From NCBI RefSeq assembly GCF_900182905.1, contig NZ_FXUF01000003.1:248001-312000 (forward strand): a stretch of 64,000 nt of DNA, written 5' to 3'. The notes under the pieces were generated by a model. It saw nothing but the letters and a program-made list of their open reading frames with translations. It was not told the origin of the DNA and ran no database searches. This DNA is from Anoxynatronum buryatiense (GTDB lineage Bacteria > Bacillota > Clostridia > Peptostreptococcales > Tindalliaceae). Shown here piece after piece: positions 16,961 through 25,054 of this stretch. Position 1 is the first letter of the stretch, and the number at the start of each line of letters is the position of its first letter. The position numbers and the translations under genes were made by a program.

Positions 16961-17740
16961 CTATTCATTGATTGCAGGCATATTCTGATGAATGAGTTGA
17001 ATTACCTGCTGCAGTTCAGATGCGGCAATTTGGCCAGGTGCAGAAGCTGCTTTTGCAGCACCAAAAGTGAGATCTGAACCATATACTTCTCCTGCAAGAC
17101 GGCTAATCATCCCCAGTCCTCCCATGGCCATTGTAATAAGCGGTCCGACGCCATGGTCTTCCTTCACACATCGGGTTGCCTCCATCAAAGCCAGCACATC
17201 CGCAGAACACCGGGGCATCACTGCCAACTTTGGGATGTCGCCTCCCAGCTCTGCAGCTTTTAGCATTTGCTGAACCATTTTTTCTGCTGAAGGAGTTTGA
17301 TTAAAGTCATGGCTCGAAATAATAACATTTACCTGATTTTTGCGGGCGGTGGTAACCAGCTCACGAATCATGGATTCTTCCATCGCCAGCTCAACATCCA
17401 CCAGGTCAACCAGGCGTGTCTGCATCACTGCTGAAAGCAGTTCCTGATAATAGGCAGCATCTATCTCACATTGACCGCCTTCAGCTTTATTACGAAAGGT
17501 GAAAATCAGGGGTTTTCCCATCAAGATACTGTTGATGCGTTTAAGTGCTTCTTTCACAGAATCAATGCTCATCACACCACTAAAATAATCCACTCGCCAT
17601 TCAACTAAATCACAGGCAAGCTCATTGATTATTCCAGCTTCTTCTTCCAGCGAAGACAGCATACTGCCAACCATGGGAGCACATACTTTTGGTGGGCCCT
17701 CACCGATGGAAACATCTTTGACACGAATAATCCGATTCAT
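16961..17740 (-). CDS. aroD: Type I 3-dehydroquinate dehydratase AroD
   Basis: A 259-residue class I dehydroquinase, which uses a Schiff-base lysine and interconverts 3-dehydroquinate and 3-dehydroshikimate. Visible active-site landmarks are DLVEWRVDYF near residue 45, the SSHDF histidine motif and PKLAVMPRC with the Schiff-base Lys. Type I enzymes work in both biosynthesis and quinate/shikimate catabolism. With AroE it could feed shikimate into 3-dehydroquinate for the neighbouring operon. The gap to aroE is 13 bases. Confidence 0.93.
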   Translation of the reverse strand: MNRIIRVKDVSIGEGPPKVCAPMVGSMLSSLEEEAGIINELACDLVEWRVDYFSGVMSIDSVKEALKRINSILMGKPLIFTFRNKAEGGQCEIDAAYYQELLSAVMQTRLVDLVDVELAMEESMIRELVTTARKNQVNVIISSHDFNQTPSAEKMVQQMLKAAELGGDIPKLAVMPRCSADVLALMEATRCVKEDHGVGPLITMAMGGLGMISRLAGEVYGSDLTFGAAKAASAPGQIAASELQQVIQLIHQNMPAINE

Positions 17741-17771
17741 GAGTGATCATCCTCTCTATCCTGACTCTCCA

Positions 17772-18593
17772 TTAAAGATTAATGGCGTGACGGTGATGCA
17801 CCTTTCGATTAATATCCAGCTGCATTAATTGTTCAACAATTTCATGACTCACCTGTTCCACATCTTTTTCATCGGTGTTCACGACAAGGTCGGCAGCATC
17901 TTCATATAATGGGAGTCGGCTTTCCAGCATCTGGCTGATTTTATCGACAGACATATTGTCTTTCAGGAGGGGGCGACTCTGATCGTCACAAATACGCCGG
18001 TAAATCTCCTGGGGGCTCGCTTTTAACCAGACAATCACGCCGGTTTCTTTTATGTTCTCGATGTTCTTCTCGTTCAACACGACACCACCGCCGCTGCAAA
18101 ATATAATGACATTTTCTCTTTTTGAGAGTTCTTCCACCACATTACTCTCCAATTGGCGAAAAACTTGTTCTCCATAAAGCTGAAAGATTTCGCTCACCCG
18201 CATGTTCATGCGCTCCTCAATCACTCTGTCAACATCTATTTGCTCCATCGCCAACATATTTGAAAGCTCTACTCCCACAGTGGTTTTACCGCTTCCCATA
18301 AAGCCCACCAAGGTTATATGATAGGGAAATAAGCGCTTTGACTGGATTCTGCGACAGCTTTGAAGCACATGTTGATGAATAAAGCGTACTTCTTCCCGCA
18401 AATCTGGATTTGCCACATAATGACCGATTTGATTAATCACCTTTTCCTCCCGTTCTTTGTTGAAAATCGGCATTTTTTGCAGTTTCTTTTCCTCCATGAT
18501 TTCCATGATGATCTCCAGCCGCTTTTCAAGAACAGCAGCCAGCTGGCGGTCACAGAGGTCTACCTTCTTGCGCAGGTCTTCCAGTCTGGTCAT
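17772..18593 (-). CDS. aroK: Chorismate mutase-shikimate kinase fusion
   Basis: A 273-residue two-domain protein. Residues ~1-85 form an AroQ-type chorismate mutase (LRKKVDLCDRQLAAVLEKR...), and residues ~95-265 a shikimate kinase with the P-loop GFMGSGKTTVG, the DVDRVIEERM substrate motif and FCSGGGVVLNE. It joins kinase activity with the first step of Phe/Tyr synthesis after chorismate, an architecture known in Clostridia. It is the first gene of the aroK-aroD-aroE unit. The middle pathway genes (aroA, aroB, aroC) are not in this window. Confidence 0.9.
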   Translation of the reverse strand: MTRLEDLRKKVDLCDRQLAAVLEKRLEIIMEIMEEKKLQKMPIFNKEREEKVINQIGHYVANPDLREEVRFIHQHVLQSCRRIQSKRLFPYHITLVGFMGSGKTTVGVELSNMLAMEQIDVDRVIEERMNMRVSEIFQLYGEQVFRQLESNVVEELSKRENVIIFCSGGGVVLNEKNIENIKETGVIVWLKASPQEIYRRICDDQSRPLLKDNMSVDKISQMLESRLPLYEDAADLVVNTDEKDVEQVSHEIVEQLMQLDINRKVHHRHAINL

Positions 18594-18676
18594 GTGTGAT
18601 AACCCCTTTCATTCAAATTCAGAAATATTCTTTGGACTGTTAGGATGATTGCTACGTCAACCAAAAGATCAAAACA

Positions 18677-18708
18677 AAAAGAGGGATTTCGTTTGAAATC
18701 CCTCTTTT
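18677..18708. terminator. Intrinsic terminator after the 50-codon gene
   Basis: Perfect 14-bp inverted repeat (18677-18690 with 18695-18708) with a 4-base loop and AAAA/TTTT ends, 39 bases beyond the stop of the small reading frame. Confidence 0.8.
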
Positions 18709-18747
18709 CTAACAATTCATATCATGCGGTTATTAGATCGGCAGCTG

Positions 18748-18900
18748 TCAGGTTAGAGCCGGCGATGCTTCATGCGAATGATAGATGAGGGATTTGTTCA
18801 ATGTCAAATAGCCGGCGCTAAAGTAAAAATAGCCCCAGCTAAAAAAGAAATAATAAGCACGTTGTAAGTTAGACATTGAAGATCCCATCATTTGAATCAT
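18748..18900 (-). CDS. Candidate 50-residue aromatic-rich small protein
   Basis: A short frame starting ATG at 18900 encodes 50 residues. Its middle is unusually aromatic (AYYFFFSWGYFYFSAGY) and could be a single membrane-inserted segment; the tail is polar (HSHEASPALT). The ribosome site is weak (GACGGGA just before ATG), but a second ATG at codon 9 is possible. Support comes from its surroundings: a good sigma-A promoter ends 24 bases upstream and a strong terminator follows 39 bases downstream, giving a transcript of roughly 240 bases. I do not recognise the protein. A non-coding RNA made from the same promoter is the alternative. Confidence 0.4.
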   Translation of the reverse strand: MIQMMGSSMSNLQRAYYFFFSWGYFYFSAGYLTLNKSLIYHSHEASPALT

Positions 18901-18923
18901 TCCCGTCTTCTATAATTAGAAAC

Positions 18924-18952
18924 AGTTTAATCCTTGCCATATAAATTGTCAA
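18924..18952 (-). promoter_or_regulatory. Promoter of the 50-codon gene
   Basis: TTGACA (18952-18947), 17-base spacer, TAAACT (18929-18924) on the minus strand. The expected start is about 18917, 17 bases before the first ATG. Confidence 0.6.
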
Positions 18953-19028
18953 GAAAATATTCAAAATGATGAAAACAAAAGCAACTTTGTCGAAGTATTC
19001 AACATATTTTGGCTGAGTCCAGTGATCT

Positions 19029-19298
19029 TTAAGCTTCATGCCGGGGGTGTTCTTTAATGACCACCATTGCCAAAACCAGCTCCCTCATCACATCTGCCTC
19101 AAACTGAATACTCAACTCATTGGCTTTGGAGTAAGCAGCTCCCTCATCAGTCACATAATACTTAGGTGGCAGGTGATTCAGCGCAATGGCCATCATATCT
19201 GCCTGGCACTTTTCACATTGACAGACACTGGGTTGATCTTTAAGCAAATCTGCTAGTACATACTGAACAACAATTTCCATATGGTTGCGCAATTGCAT
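19029..19298 (-). CDS. comFB: ComFB-family late competence protein
   Basis: An 89-residue protein matching the ComFB family: RNHMEIVVQYVLADLL at the start, a CQCEKCQADMMAIALNHLPPKYYV core with a CxC..C cluster that may bind metal, and a C-terminal helix. GGGGAG lies 6 bases before ATG 19298; the longer frame starts without a site. It is the last gene of the leftward pilus region. In several phyla ComFB-like proteins are linked to type IV pili and second-messenger control, consistent with the nearby GGDEF/HD-GYP gene; its exact role here is unknown. Confidence 0.8.
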   Translation of the reverse strand: MQLRNHMEIVVQYVLADLLKDQPSVCQCEKCQADMMAIALNHLPPKYYVTDEGAAYSKANELSIQFEADVMRELVLAMVVIKEHPRHEA

Positions 19299-19354
19299 CA
19301 ATGACTCCCCTTTCCGGAAGGTGCTCAAATAACATAAATGCCACTGAAAAGTAC

Positions 19355-19939
19355 TTAAGGCCACACCGCCACAACCTGATTGCGGGTGCGCAAAAACATT
19401 GTTTTCACATGCAATCCTTCTGATACAGATTCATCTGACGAACCATCAACAATGACCGGAAGCTCTACGACTGCCCGCTGAGCCACCCGGGCATTTCCAT
19501 AGTTCCCCTGAACAGTGATTACGATTTCTTTTTCGTCTATGGAAACTTCAGCGAGCATTCTTAAGGCATGGGGTGTAGGGTCATCTGCAAAAACCTGCTG
19601 AAGAGGTGTGGTGCGATATGCATTCATATGATGCAACTGAAAGATTACTTCGTGACGCACATGTTCTGCCAGCAGCGCCGATGACCCGCTATCGTATGAT
19701 TCGATCTCAAGAAAAGCCTCCACTGCCCGATCTGTCCACTCGTTTAATTGCCATAAGGCCAGCTCCATACCTGATTCTGTCAGATAATGGGCCTGCAGAC
19801 GGTTTTCAAAAGAACGAACAGCCTGCTGTTCCGCCAGCTGACGCGTCAACAGGGACATTGTCAGTAAAATGAGGAGCATTCCCATCATGATCACAAACAG
19901 ACTTGCCGCCCCCCGCCGACATCTGATAGTGTGGTTCAT
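19355..19939 (-). CDS. PilX-like minor pilus assembly protein
   Basis: A 194-residue protein with an N-terminal hydrophobic helix (RRGAASLFVIMMGMLLILLTMSLLTRQLAEQQAVRSFENRLQAHYLTESGMELA). The helix runs directly into the YLTESGMELA motif of PilX/GspK-like proteins, which cap the pilus. The rest is beta-rich and not recognisable. The start overlaps the preceding prepilin stop by 4 bases. One of three PilX-like proteins in the region. Confidence 0.78.
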   Translation of the reverse strand: MNHTIRCRRGAASLFVIMMGMLLILLTMSLLTRQLAEQQAVRSFENRLQAHYLTESGMELALWQLNEWTDRAVEAFLEIESYDSGSSALLAEHVRHEVIFQLHHMNAYRTTPLQQVFADDPTPHALRMLAEVSIDEKEIVITVQGNYGNARVAQRAVVELPVIVDGSSDESVSEGLHVKTMFLRTRNQVVAVWP

Positions 19940-20469
19940 GAGTCATCACATCTGTAGGAAAGCTTAAGAGTCAATGTCTGCTCCCGATCAATTCGTCGTC
20001 CAATCAGTGTTATTTCGATAAGTTTTCCCGAAATAACCTCTTTTATCAATATATCCTCAATGCCAGTATATAAAACATTATGTTCATTGTTTTTATTAAC
20101 CCTGAGTGTGCCTGAGGTGCGGTCAAAATATAGCCAGGTATTGAGGCGATTCCGATTTACGCCGCTGAAGTCAATCCAGACAGTAGTCATTCCCGGAAAA
20201 TCAGTGCGGGGAATTCTGCTATTAAAAGATTTTTGTGCAGAATGATAGGTGATCTCCTGTTGATTCAGTTCACGAAAGCGTTTCTCGATGGCATCCATTG
20301 CCTGTCGCAGGTTCTGCTCCTCTTTGAAATGATGGCTTTGCTGACGATGATGGCTAAAGACGAAGAGAGAGCCAGTGTAGGTAACCAGCAGCAATAATGA
20401 GATCAGCGCCAGTGAAATCATGACCTCAATCAACGTCAAACCAGCTCTGGGGAAGCAGTCACTCTTCAT
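19936..20469 (-). CDS. Type IV prepilin-like protein (PilW/GspJ type)
   Basis: A 177-residue protein with a class III signal (MKSDCFPRAGLTLIEVMISLALISLLLLV; cleavage after Gly, Glu at +5). A globular part follows with a coiled region (QQSHHFKEEQNLRQAMDAIEKRF) and beta-rich C-terminus, as in PilW/GspJ. I start at ATG 20469, 11 bases inside the end of the upstream prepilin frame; the longer frame to 20541 is unlikely. Probably a minor pilin of the initiation complex. Confidence 0.82.
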   Translation of the reverse strand: MKSDCFPRAGLTLIEVMISLALISLLLLVTYTGSLFVFSHHRQQSHHFKEEQNLRQAMDAIEKRFRELNQQEITYHSAQKSFNSRIPRTDFPGMTTVWIDFSGVNRNRLNTWLYFDRTSGTLRVNKNNEHNVLYTGIEDILIKEVISGKLIEITLIGRRIDREQTLTLKLSYRCDDS

Positions 20470-20848
20470 GATCGTCACCTTCAGGCAGCGGAAAGTACCG
20501 CGGTGCATTCCATGGCTTTTCGCCAGGCAACTGTAAGACACGCAATGTGGGCAATGCCGCCGTCAAACTGTCGTCATCCATTTCTGAAGGTAAACTGCTC
20601 ATCTGAAGCAAAGGTGTATGATTGAAACCCTGTTGATGGATTTGGATCGGTTCATCTGCCTCCAGCAATACCATGGCTTCTTCCAACTGTGCCTGTTGCG
20701 CTCTCATGGCTGTAATACGTTGATGGGCCTGCGTATTGATTCTGACAGACAACATCATCCCGTGGCTTACCGGAATAAAGAATAGTCCCACTATCAACAA
20801 TGCCAGTAACACTTCAATAAGGGTAAAGCCTCTTTTGTTTTTTACCAT
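20459..20848 (-). CDS. Type IV prepilin-like protein (PilV/GspI type)
   Basis: A 129-residue prepilin with a short leader (MVKNKRG|FTLIEVLLALLIVGLFF; PilD cleavage between G and F). The mature part is small with no cysteine pair. CAGGAGAT precedes the ATG. It sits between the FimT-like and PilW-like genes, in the FimT-PilV-PilW-PilX order of minor pilin operons. Confidence 0.85.
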   Translation of the reverse strand: MVKNKRGFTLIEVLLALLIVGLFFIPVSHGMMLSVRINTQAHQRITAMRAQQAQLEEAMVLLEADEPIQIHQQGFNHTPLLQMSSLPSEMDDDSLTAALPTLRVLQLPGEKPWNAPRYFPLPEGDDHEE

Positions 20849-20895
20849 CCCGATCTCCTGTCATATCCAAAGTCGTCAGCACACTGTTACAGGCA

Positions 20896-21354
20896 TTAAT
20901 CATAAAGATCTGAAACAATCACACGTCCGGTACCAATATGTACCTCTATATCGATCTGTTGACCGCGTCGGTTTTCCAGAATAAATAGTCCATATCCGGT
21001 CAGTCCATGGCGGTTGTAGGTAATCCGCTGAATAGAAGCCTGGTTGCGCTTGATTCCAGGAGGCAGGACCTGCTTAAATATGAGGGGAGAGCTCAGGCGA
21101 TTCTCCCGAACATGAAACTGCTCATCCGTTAATTCCACCACATATTCCCGACATTCATCGGCACTTAGCTGCCGCGCTAATTGCAGCGCACTTTCCAGTT
21201 CTGCTGCTGTTGTTCGCAATTGAGTTTGATGGCGTAAAGATGCAACATCAGGAAAAGCAATACTCATCAAAAGGCTTAAAATTGCCAAAACAAGTAACAG
21301 TTCAAGGAGTGTATACCCCCGTTGATGAAAATTGCCGACTTTAAAATCAATCAT
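20896..21354 (-). CDS. GspH/FimT-type pseudopilin
   Basis: A 152-residue pseudopilin with leader MIDFKVGNFHQRG followed by YTLLELLLVLAILSLLMSIAFP and the long GspH/FimT helix (LRTTAAELESALQLARQLSADE). It starts the minor pilin set 20896-19355. It overlaps the end of the GGDEF/HD-GYP gene by 4 bases, so the two may be cotranscribed. Confidence 0.85.
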   Translation of the reverse strand: MIDFKVGNFHQRGYTLLELLLVLAILSLLMSIAFPDVASLRHQTQLRTTAAELESALQLARQLSADECREYVVELTDEQFHVRENRLSSPLIFKQVLPPGIKRNQASIQRITYNRHGLTGYGLFILENRRGQQIDIEVHIGTGRVIVSDLYD

Positions 21355-23168
21355 CGTGTCATTTCCAAAAGATGCGGCCAGTCAATGCGGATAAACGCTT
21401 TCACCATTTCCGGGTCAAACTGTGTGCCTGCACACTGCTTCAGTTCCCCGACAGCCTCACCATGTGACCGGGGTTCTTTGTATACCCTTTCATGAGTCAT
21501 CACATCATAAGCGTCTATGATGGTAAGCAAGCGAGAAAGCCTTGGAATTTCTTTTCCTTTCAAGCCTTTGGGATAGCCGCTGCCATCCCAGCGTTCATGA
21601 TGAAAAAGGATGTAATCGGCAATGTGTTCCAACTTGCTGGAGGATTTTGCAATACGGTAACCAATCTCCGGATGCTTTTTCATTTGATGCCACTCATCCA
21701 GTGTCAAGGGTCCATTTTTAGTGAGAATACTATCGGTAATCGCAATTTTTCCTATGTCGTGAAGCACACACAGCAATCGAAGTGCATCCTGTTCACTGGA
21801 ACTCAGGTTAAGAACCTGACCTAAATGAAATCCCATGGTTTTCATGCGCTGCGCATGCTCCTCTGTTTCATTACTGCGCTCAAAAAGAGTTTTTTCCAGT
21901 GAAGCAATGACAACATTCTGATTACTGCGGCTTTCCAACAGTTTGTGGCGGTACATGAGGTCTTCTGCTTCTTTGATCACAACACTCATTTTCTGGTCCA
22001 TACGTAATTTTGCAGCAGCTCCCAGCGAAATATTGGGGCGAATCACTTCGTCATCATAACTGCTGCAAGCAGTGGTAATACGCTGGCAAATATCCTCAGC
22101 CACTAATACAGGTGTTCGGGGAAGCAAGATAGCGAATTCATCGCCGCCCCAGCGGGCGACAATGTCTTCTTTTCGGCAGGTTGTTTGAAGAATCTCGGCA
22201 ATTTTACTCAGCAGTTGATCTCCCACCAAGTGACCAAAAATATCATTGGTAACCTTCAAACCATTGACATCACCTATAATCACCGAAAGAGGCAACATTC
22301 TTTCTGTATCCAGACGTTTCATTGCATCATCGAAGTAGGCACGGTTATATAATCCGGTAAGTTTATCATGAAAAGTCAGGAAACTGATTTCTTCTTCACG
22401 TAATTTCCGCTCAGTGATATCTGTGTGAGAGCCTGTCATACGAATAGCTTTTCCAGAATCATCCCAGGTAGCTTGAGCTCGTCCATGAATCCACTTATAC
22501 TGTCCTTCATTGCACTGCATTCGATATTCCATGGAAAAATGGTTGGTCTTTTGAGCCATGTGGTCCTGCAGCCCTTTCATCACTTTTCCGATATCCACCG
22601 GATGAATCAGCATGGTAAACGTCTGAAATACGCTTTTTAACTGACCATGTTCATATCCCAGCATATCCACCCATCGGTCAGAAAAAAACACTTCATTGGT
22701 GCGTATGTTCCAGTCCCAAATTCCATCGTTATTTCCTTCAAGTGCCAGTTGCCAGCGTTCTTCGCTTTCTTTTAAAGATCGCTCCGTTTCCTTGTACTGG
22801 GTGATATCAGAAATAAACTCCACCACAAACAATATGGAGCCAAAATCATCCTTCAGAGGGATGCTGTTCACTTCAACCCAACGACCATTTCCCAGTTGTA
22901 TCTGTTTGCCCAACACGTGATTTCCCGTGGCAAATACTTTTTTTGCAAAGCACTCATCTGGGCTGTTTTGTATGTATTTGCAATGCTTAAAACATTTATC
23001 CCCTGTCAAATCCTGGTGATCAATGCCAACGTTCCGAGGTTTCAGATTGGTGTACACCAAATTATAATCAGCATCAATTACGGATAAAAATCCAGGAAAA
23101 ATACTGATAACACTTTTGAGCAGACGATTTAATCGCTGATAATCTGATGTTAAATCAACAGGGTACAT
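21351..23168 (-). CDS. PAS-PAS-GGDEF-HD-GYP cyclic-di-GMP signalling protein
   Basis: A 605-residue soluble protein. Two PAS domains (roughly residues 25-130 and 140-255, the second with a PAC motif ITERKLREEE) are followed by GGDEF (residues ~265-420, active-site ARWGGDEFAILL) and HD-GYP (~425-600, with LHDIGK and HHERWDGSGYP). Both catalytic signatures are intact, so it may make and break cyclic di-GMP under control of its PAS ligands. GAGAGGA lies 6 bases before ATG 23168. It is downstream of a terminator and tightly linked to the minor pilin genes, which suggests the pilus is a target of its signal. Confidence 0.9.
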   Translation of the reverse strand: MYPVDLTSDYQRLNRLLKSVISIFPGFLSVIDADYNLVYTNLKPRNVGIDHQDLTGDKCFKHCKYIQNSPDECFAKKVFATGNHVLGKQIQLGNGRWVEVNSIPLKDDFGSILFVVEFISDITQYKETERSLKESEERWQLALEGNNDGIWDWNIRTNEVFFSDRWVDMLGYEHGQLKSVFQTFTMLIHPVDIGKVMKGLQDHMAQKTNHFSMEYRMQCNEGQYKWIHGRAQATWDDSGKAIRMTGSHTDITERKLREEEISFLTFHDKLTGLYNRAYFDDAMKRLDTERMLPLSVIIGDVNGLKVTNDIFGHLVGDQLLSKIAEILQTTCRKEDIVARWGGDEFAILLPRTPVLVAEDICQRITTACSSYDDEVIRPNISLGAAAKLRMDQKMSVVIKEAEDLMYRHKLLESRSNQNVVIASLEKTLFERSNETEEHAQRMKTMGFHLGQVLNLSSSEQDALRLLCVLHDIGKIAITDSILTKNGPLTLDEWHQMKKHPEIGYRIAKSSSKLEHIADYILFHHERWDGSGYPKGLKGKEIPRLSRLLTIIDAYDVMTHERVYKEPRSHGEAVGELKQCAGTQFDPEMVKAFIRIDWPHLLEMTR

Positions 23169-23236
23169 AGGCGTCCTCTCTATCTCATCTGACAGCTCAT
23201 CAGGAATTCTTCTTGATTTTACCATAGATAAAAATA

Positions 23237-23271
23237 CCCGGCAATCATTGCTGCACATAATGATTGCCGGG
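23237..23271 (-). terminator. Intrinsic terminator after pilO
   Basis: Perfect 13-bp inverted repeat (23237-23249 with 23259-23271), followed on the minus strand by TATTTTTAT. It separates pilMNO from the GGDEF/HD-GYP gene. Confidence 0.75.
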
Positions 23272-23298
23272 TTAATATTTGATTGTCTAACCCATTAT

Positions 23299-24489
23299 TT
23301 ATTCAATGATTCGATAAAGGAAATAAGCCGCTTCACCCCGAGTTAAATAAGCTGCAGAGTCAGTAATGCCTTCTGATGAGTGACCCGTTTCGTTCTGAAT
23401 CAGCTGGGCAGTTTCTGTCCAACCAAAACTCTCATCATTCAGGATTTTTCGCATGACAAACTCCACTTCCCGATAGGCAATGGGAGCGTTTGGCCGCAGA
23501 GTGTTATCCTGATGCCCCACAATGAAGCCGCTAAGATAACCGCTGAAAATTGCCCGTGAAATGGAACTCTCATAACGACCCAGCTCTTCATAATCATCAA
23601 ACTGTGTCAGATCTACTGGTTCCGATGGCATAGGCCAATCAAAAAGTCGGTCCAACAAGATGATAAACTCACCCCGGCTAATGGGAAGATCAGGTCCATA
23701 TGTCAGGTTGCCTGATGGTGGGAAGGCACCCCGTTCTCCAAGGGCATGCACAGCCGTTTCAGCCCAGTGGCCTCCCATGTCTTCAAAGGGAACATAGGGC
23801 ATTTGTGCTAACAGAGCTGCATCGGCATCCAGAAACATGTATCGCATTTGAAATGCACCGGCTGGTGCTGCTGGTGAAAAAGGGTTTGTTTTGAAATTTT
23901 CAGCACTTTGCAGCCACATGAACAAGTTATCCACTTGGCCAGTCATATGAGTCAGGTCATAGAGATTCAGCTGCAGATTACCCGTCAAACGATCTGCCTC
24001 TACAGCCGACATGGCTAACTGATTGACAACAATTTTTCGGTCAAACTGCCACATGGATCGAAGCAAATTAATCAAAGAAGCGTAATTGGCTTCGTACGTC
24101 ACCAGAACGTTCATGGAAGCCAGCTCAGTATCACCTGTTGTTTCTCTTGAAGGGGGCGTAAAGGAAAAAGCTGTGGCACTGACATCAGGATTCATAAGAA
24201 ATTCATTTAGCAACAAAATAATTTCTTCCTGTTCCTCAATCAATGAAAAATAGTTCGCCTGAACTGCCACTTGTCGTTCAATGGCTTCATGAATTTCCTG
24301 ATCCAGTCGTTGCTCCTGTTCTTCCAATGTCGACAATCGTCCAATTTGCAACTGCAGTTCTTCAAGTTCTGTTTTATAAAACGCCATTTCACTCATTTGA
24401 GGAATGACTAGAAACCGATAGGAACCATAAAACAGCAGGGCAAAAATGAGGATAGACAATAATACTTTTTCACGTTTTGTCATTCTCAC
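23299..24489 (-). CDS. pilO: PilO-like pilus protein with C-terminal SLH repeats
   Basis: A 396-residue fusion. Residues 1-~210 look like PilO: short cytoplasmic start, one membrane helix (VLLSILIFALLFYGSYRFLVI), a coiled coil (~35-85) and a ferredoxin-like beta region. Residues ~235-396 carry S-layer-homology repeats. The first (MGGHWAETAVHALGERG...ISRGEFIILLDRLF) is clear, the second (GYLSGFIVGHQDNTLRPNAPIAYREVEFVMRKIL) is good, and a third (YLTRGEAAYFLYRII) is degenerate. SLH repeats normally bind cell-wall polymers, so this protein could tie the PilMNO platform to peptidoglycan. It overlaps pilN by 4 bases. Standard PilO proteins are about 200 residues and have no such tail. Confidence 0.85.
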   Translation of the reverse strand: MRMTKREKVLLSILIFALLFYGSYRFLVIPQMSEMAFYKTELEELQLQIGRLSTLEEQEQRLDQEIHEAIERQVAVQANYFSLIEEQEEIILLLNEFLMNPDVSATAFSFTPPSRETTGDTELASMNVLVTYEANYASLINLLRSMWQFDRKIVVNQLAMSAVEADRLTGNLQLNLYDLTHMTGQVDNLFMWLQSAENFKTNPFSPAAPAGAFQMRYMFLDADAALLAQMPYVPFEDMGGHWAETAVHALGERGAFPPSGNLTYGPDLPISRGEFIILLDRLFDWPMPSEPVDLTQFDDYEELGRYESSISRAIFSGYLSGFIVGHQDNTLRPNAPIAYREVEFVMRKILNDESFGWTETAQLIQNETGHSSEGITDSAAYLTRGEAAYFLYRIIE

Positions 24490-25040
24490 TGCACATCGCC
24501 CCCTTTCACTCTGAACATGAAGCTAAACTGCCAACCATCATCTGTTTCAGAAATATTGGGGATAAACAGTTGCTCGAAATACCCGGTTTCACGCACGTTG
24601 AACTCAAATTCGGCAATTGCCGGTTTGCTGCGGGCTATTCCCTGAAGCTGAATATCTGGTCCTGTAATGGTCATGCCTGATAAAGCCGTATCGGCGGGCA
24701 TTGCCGTTGCAATGGTATACAGTAAAGACTCATTGATAACCTCACGGGCTTCAATTGCCAGGGCAGCAGTCTCCATTTGTTCCAGCTGCCGGTTTACCTC
24801 AACCTTTTGAGCTTCTTTTGCTTCAACCGTGGATATCAGAGGATATCGCGGATCTGATTGCAGCACCTGTCGATGATCATCAACACTTCCTCTCAATTGG
24901 GAGAGGGTAATAAAATTGTAGACAGGCCATGCAGCAGCCAGAAGCAACAAGATGACCAATACTACCGGAAAGCTGATTTTCAAGCCTTCCGACCGTTGAC
25001 TGCCTTCATCAAACACTTCAAAAAAGTTAAAATCGCGCAT
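24486..25040 (-). CDS. pilN: PilN-like pilus assembly protein
   Basis: A 184-residue protein with a short N-terminal cytoplasmic segment beginning MRDFNFFEVF in the position of the PilN peptide that docks PilM. A single membrane helix follows (ISFPVVLVILLLLAAAWPVYNFI), then a coiled coil and beta-rich domain. Order pilM-pilN-pilO is conserved. It overlaps pilO by 4 bases. Confidence 0.85.
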   Translation of the reverse strand: MRDFNFFEVFDEGSQRSEGLKISFPVVLVILLLLAAAWPVYNFITLSQLRGSVDDHRQVLQSDPRYPLISTVEAKEAQKVEVNRQLEQMETAALAIEAREVINESLLYTIATAMPADTALSGMTITGPDIQLQGIARSKPAIAEFEFNVRETGYFEQLFIPNISETDDGWQFSFMFRVKGGDVQ

Positions 25041-25054
25041 CTACCCATCCCCCC

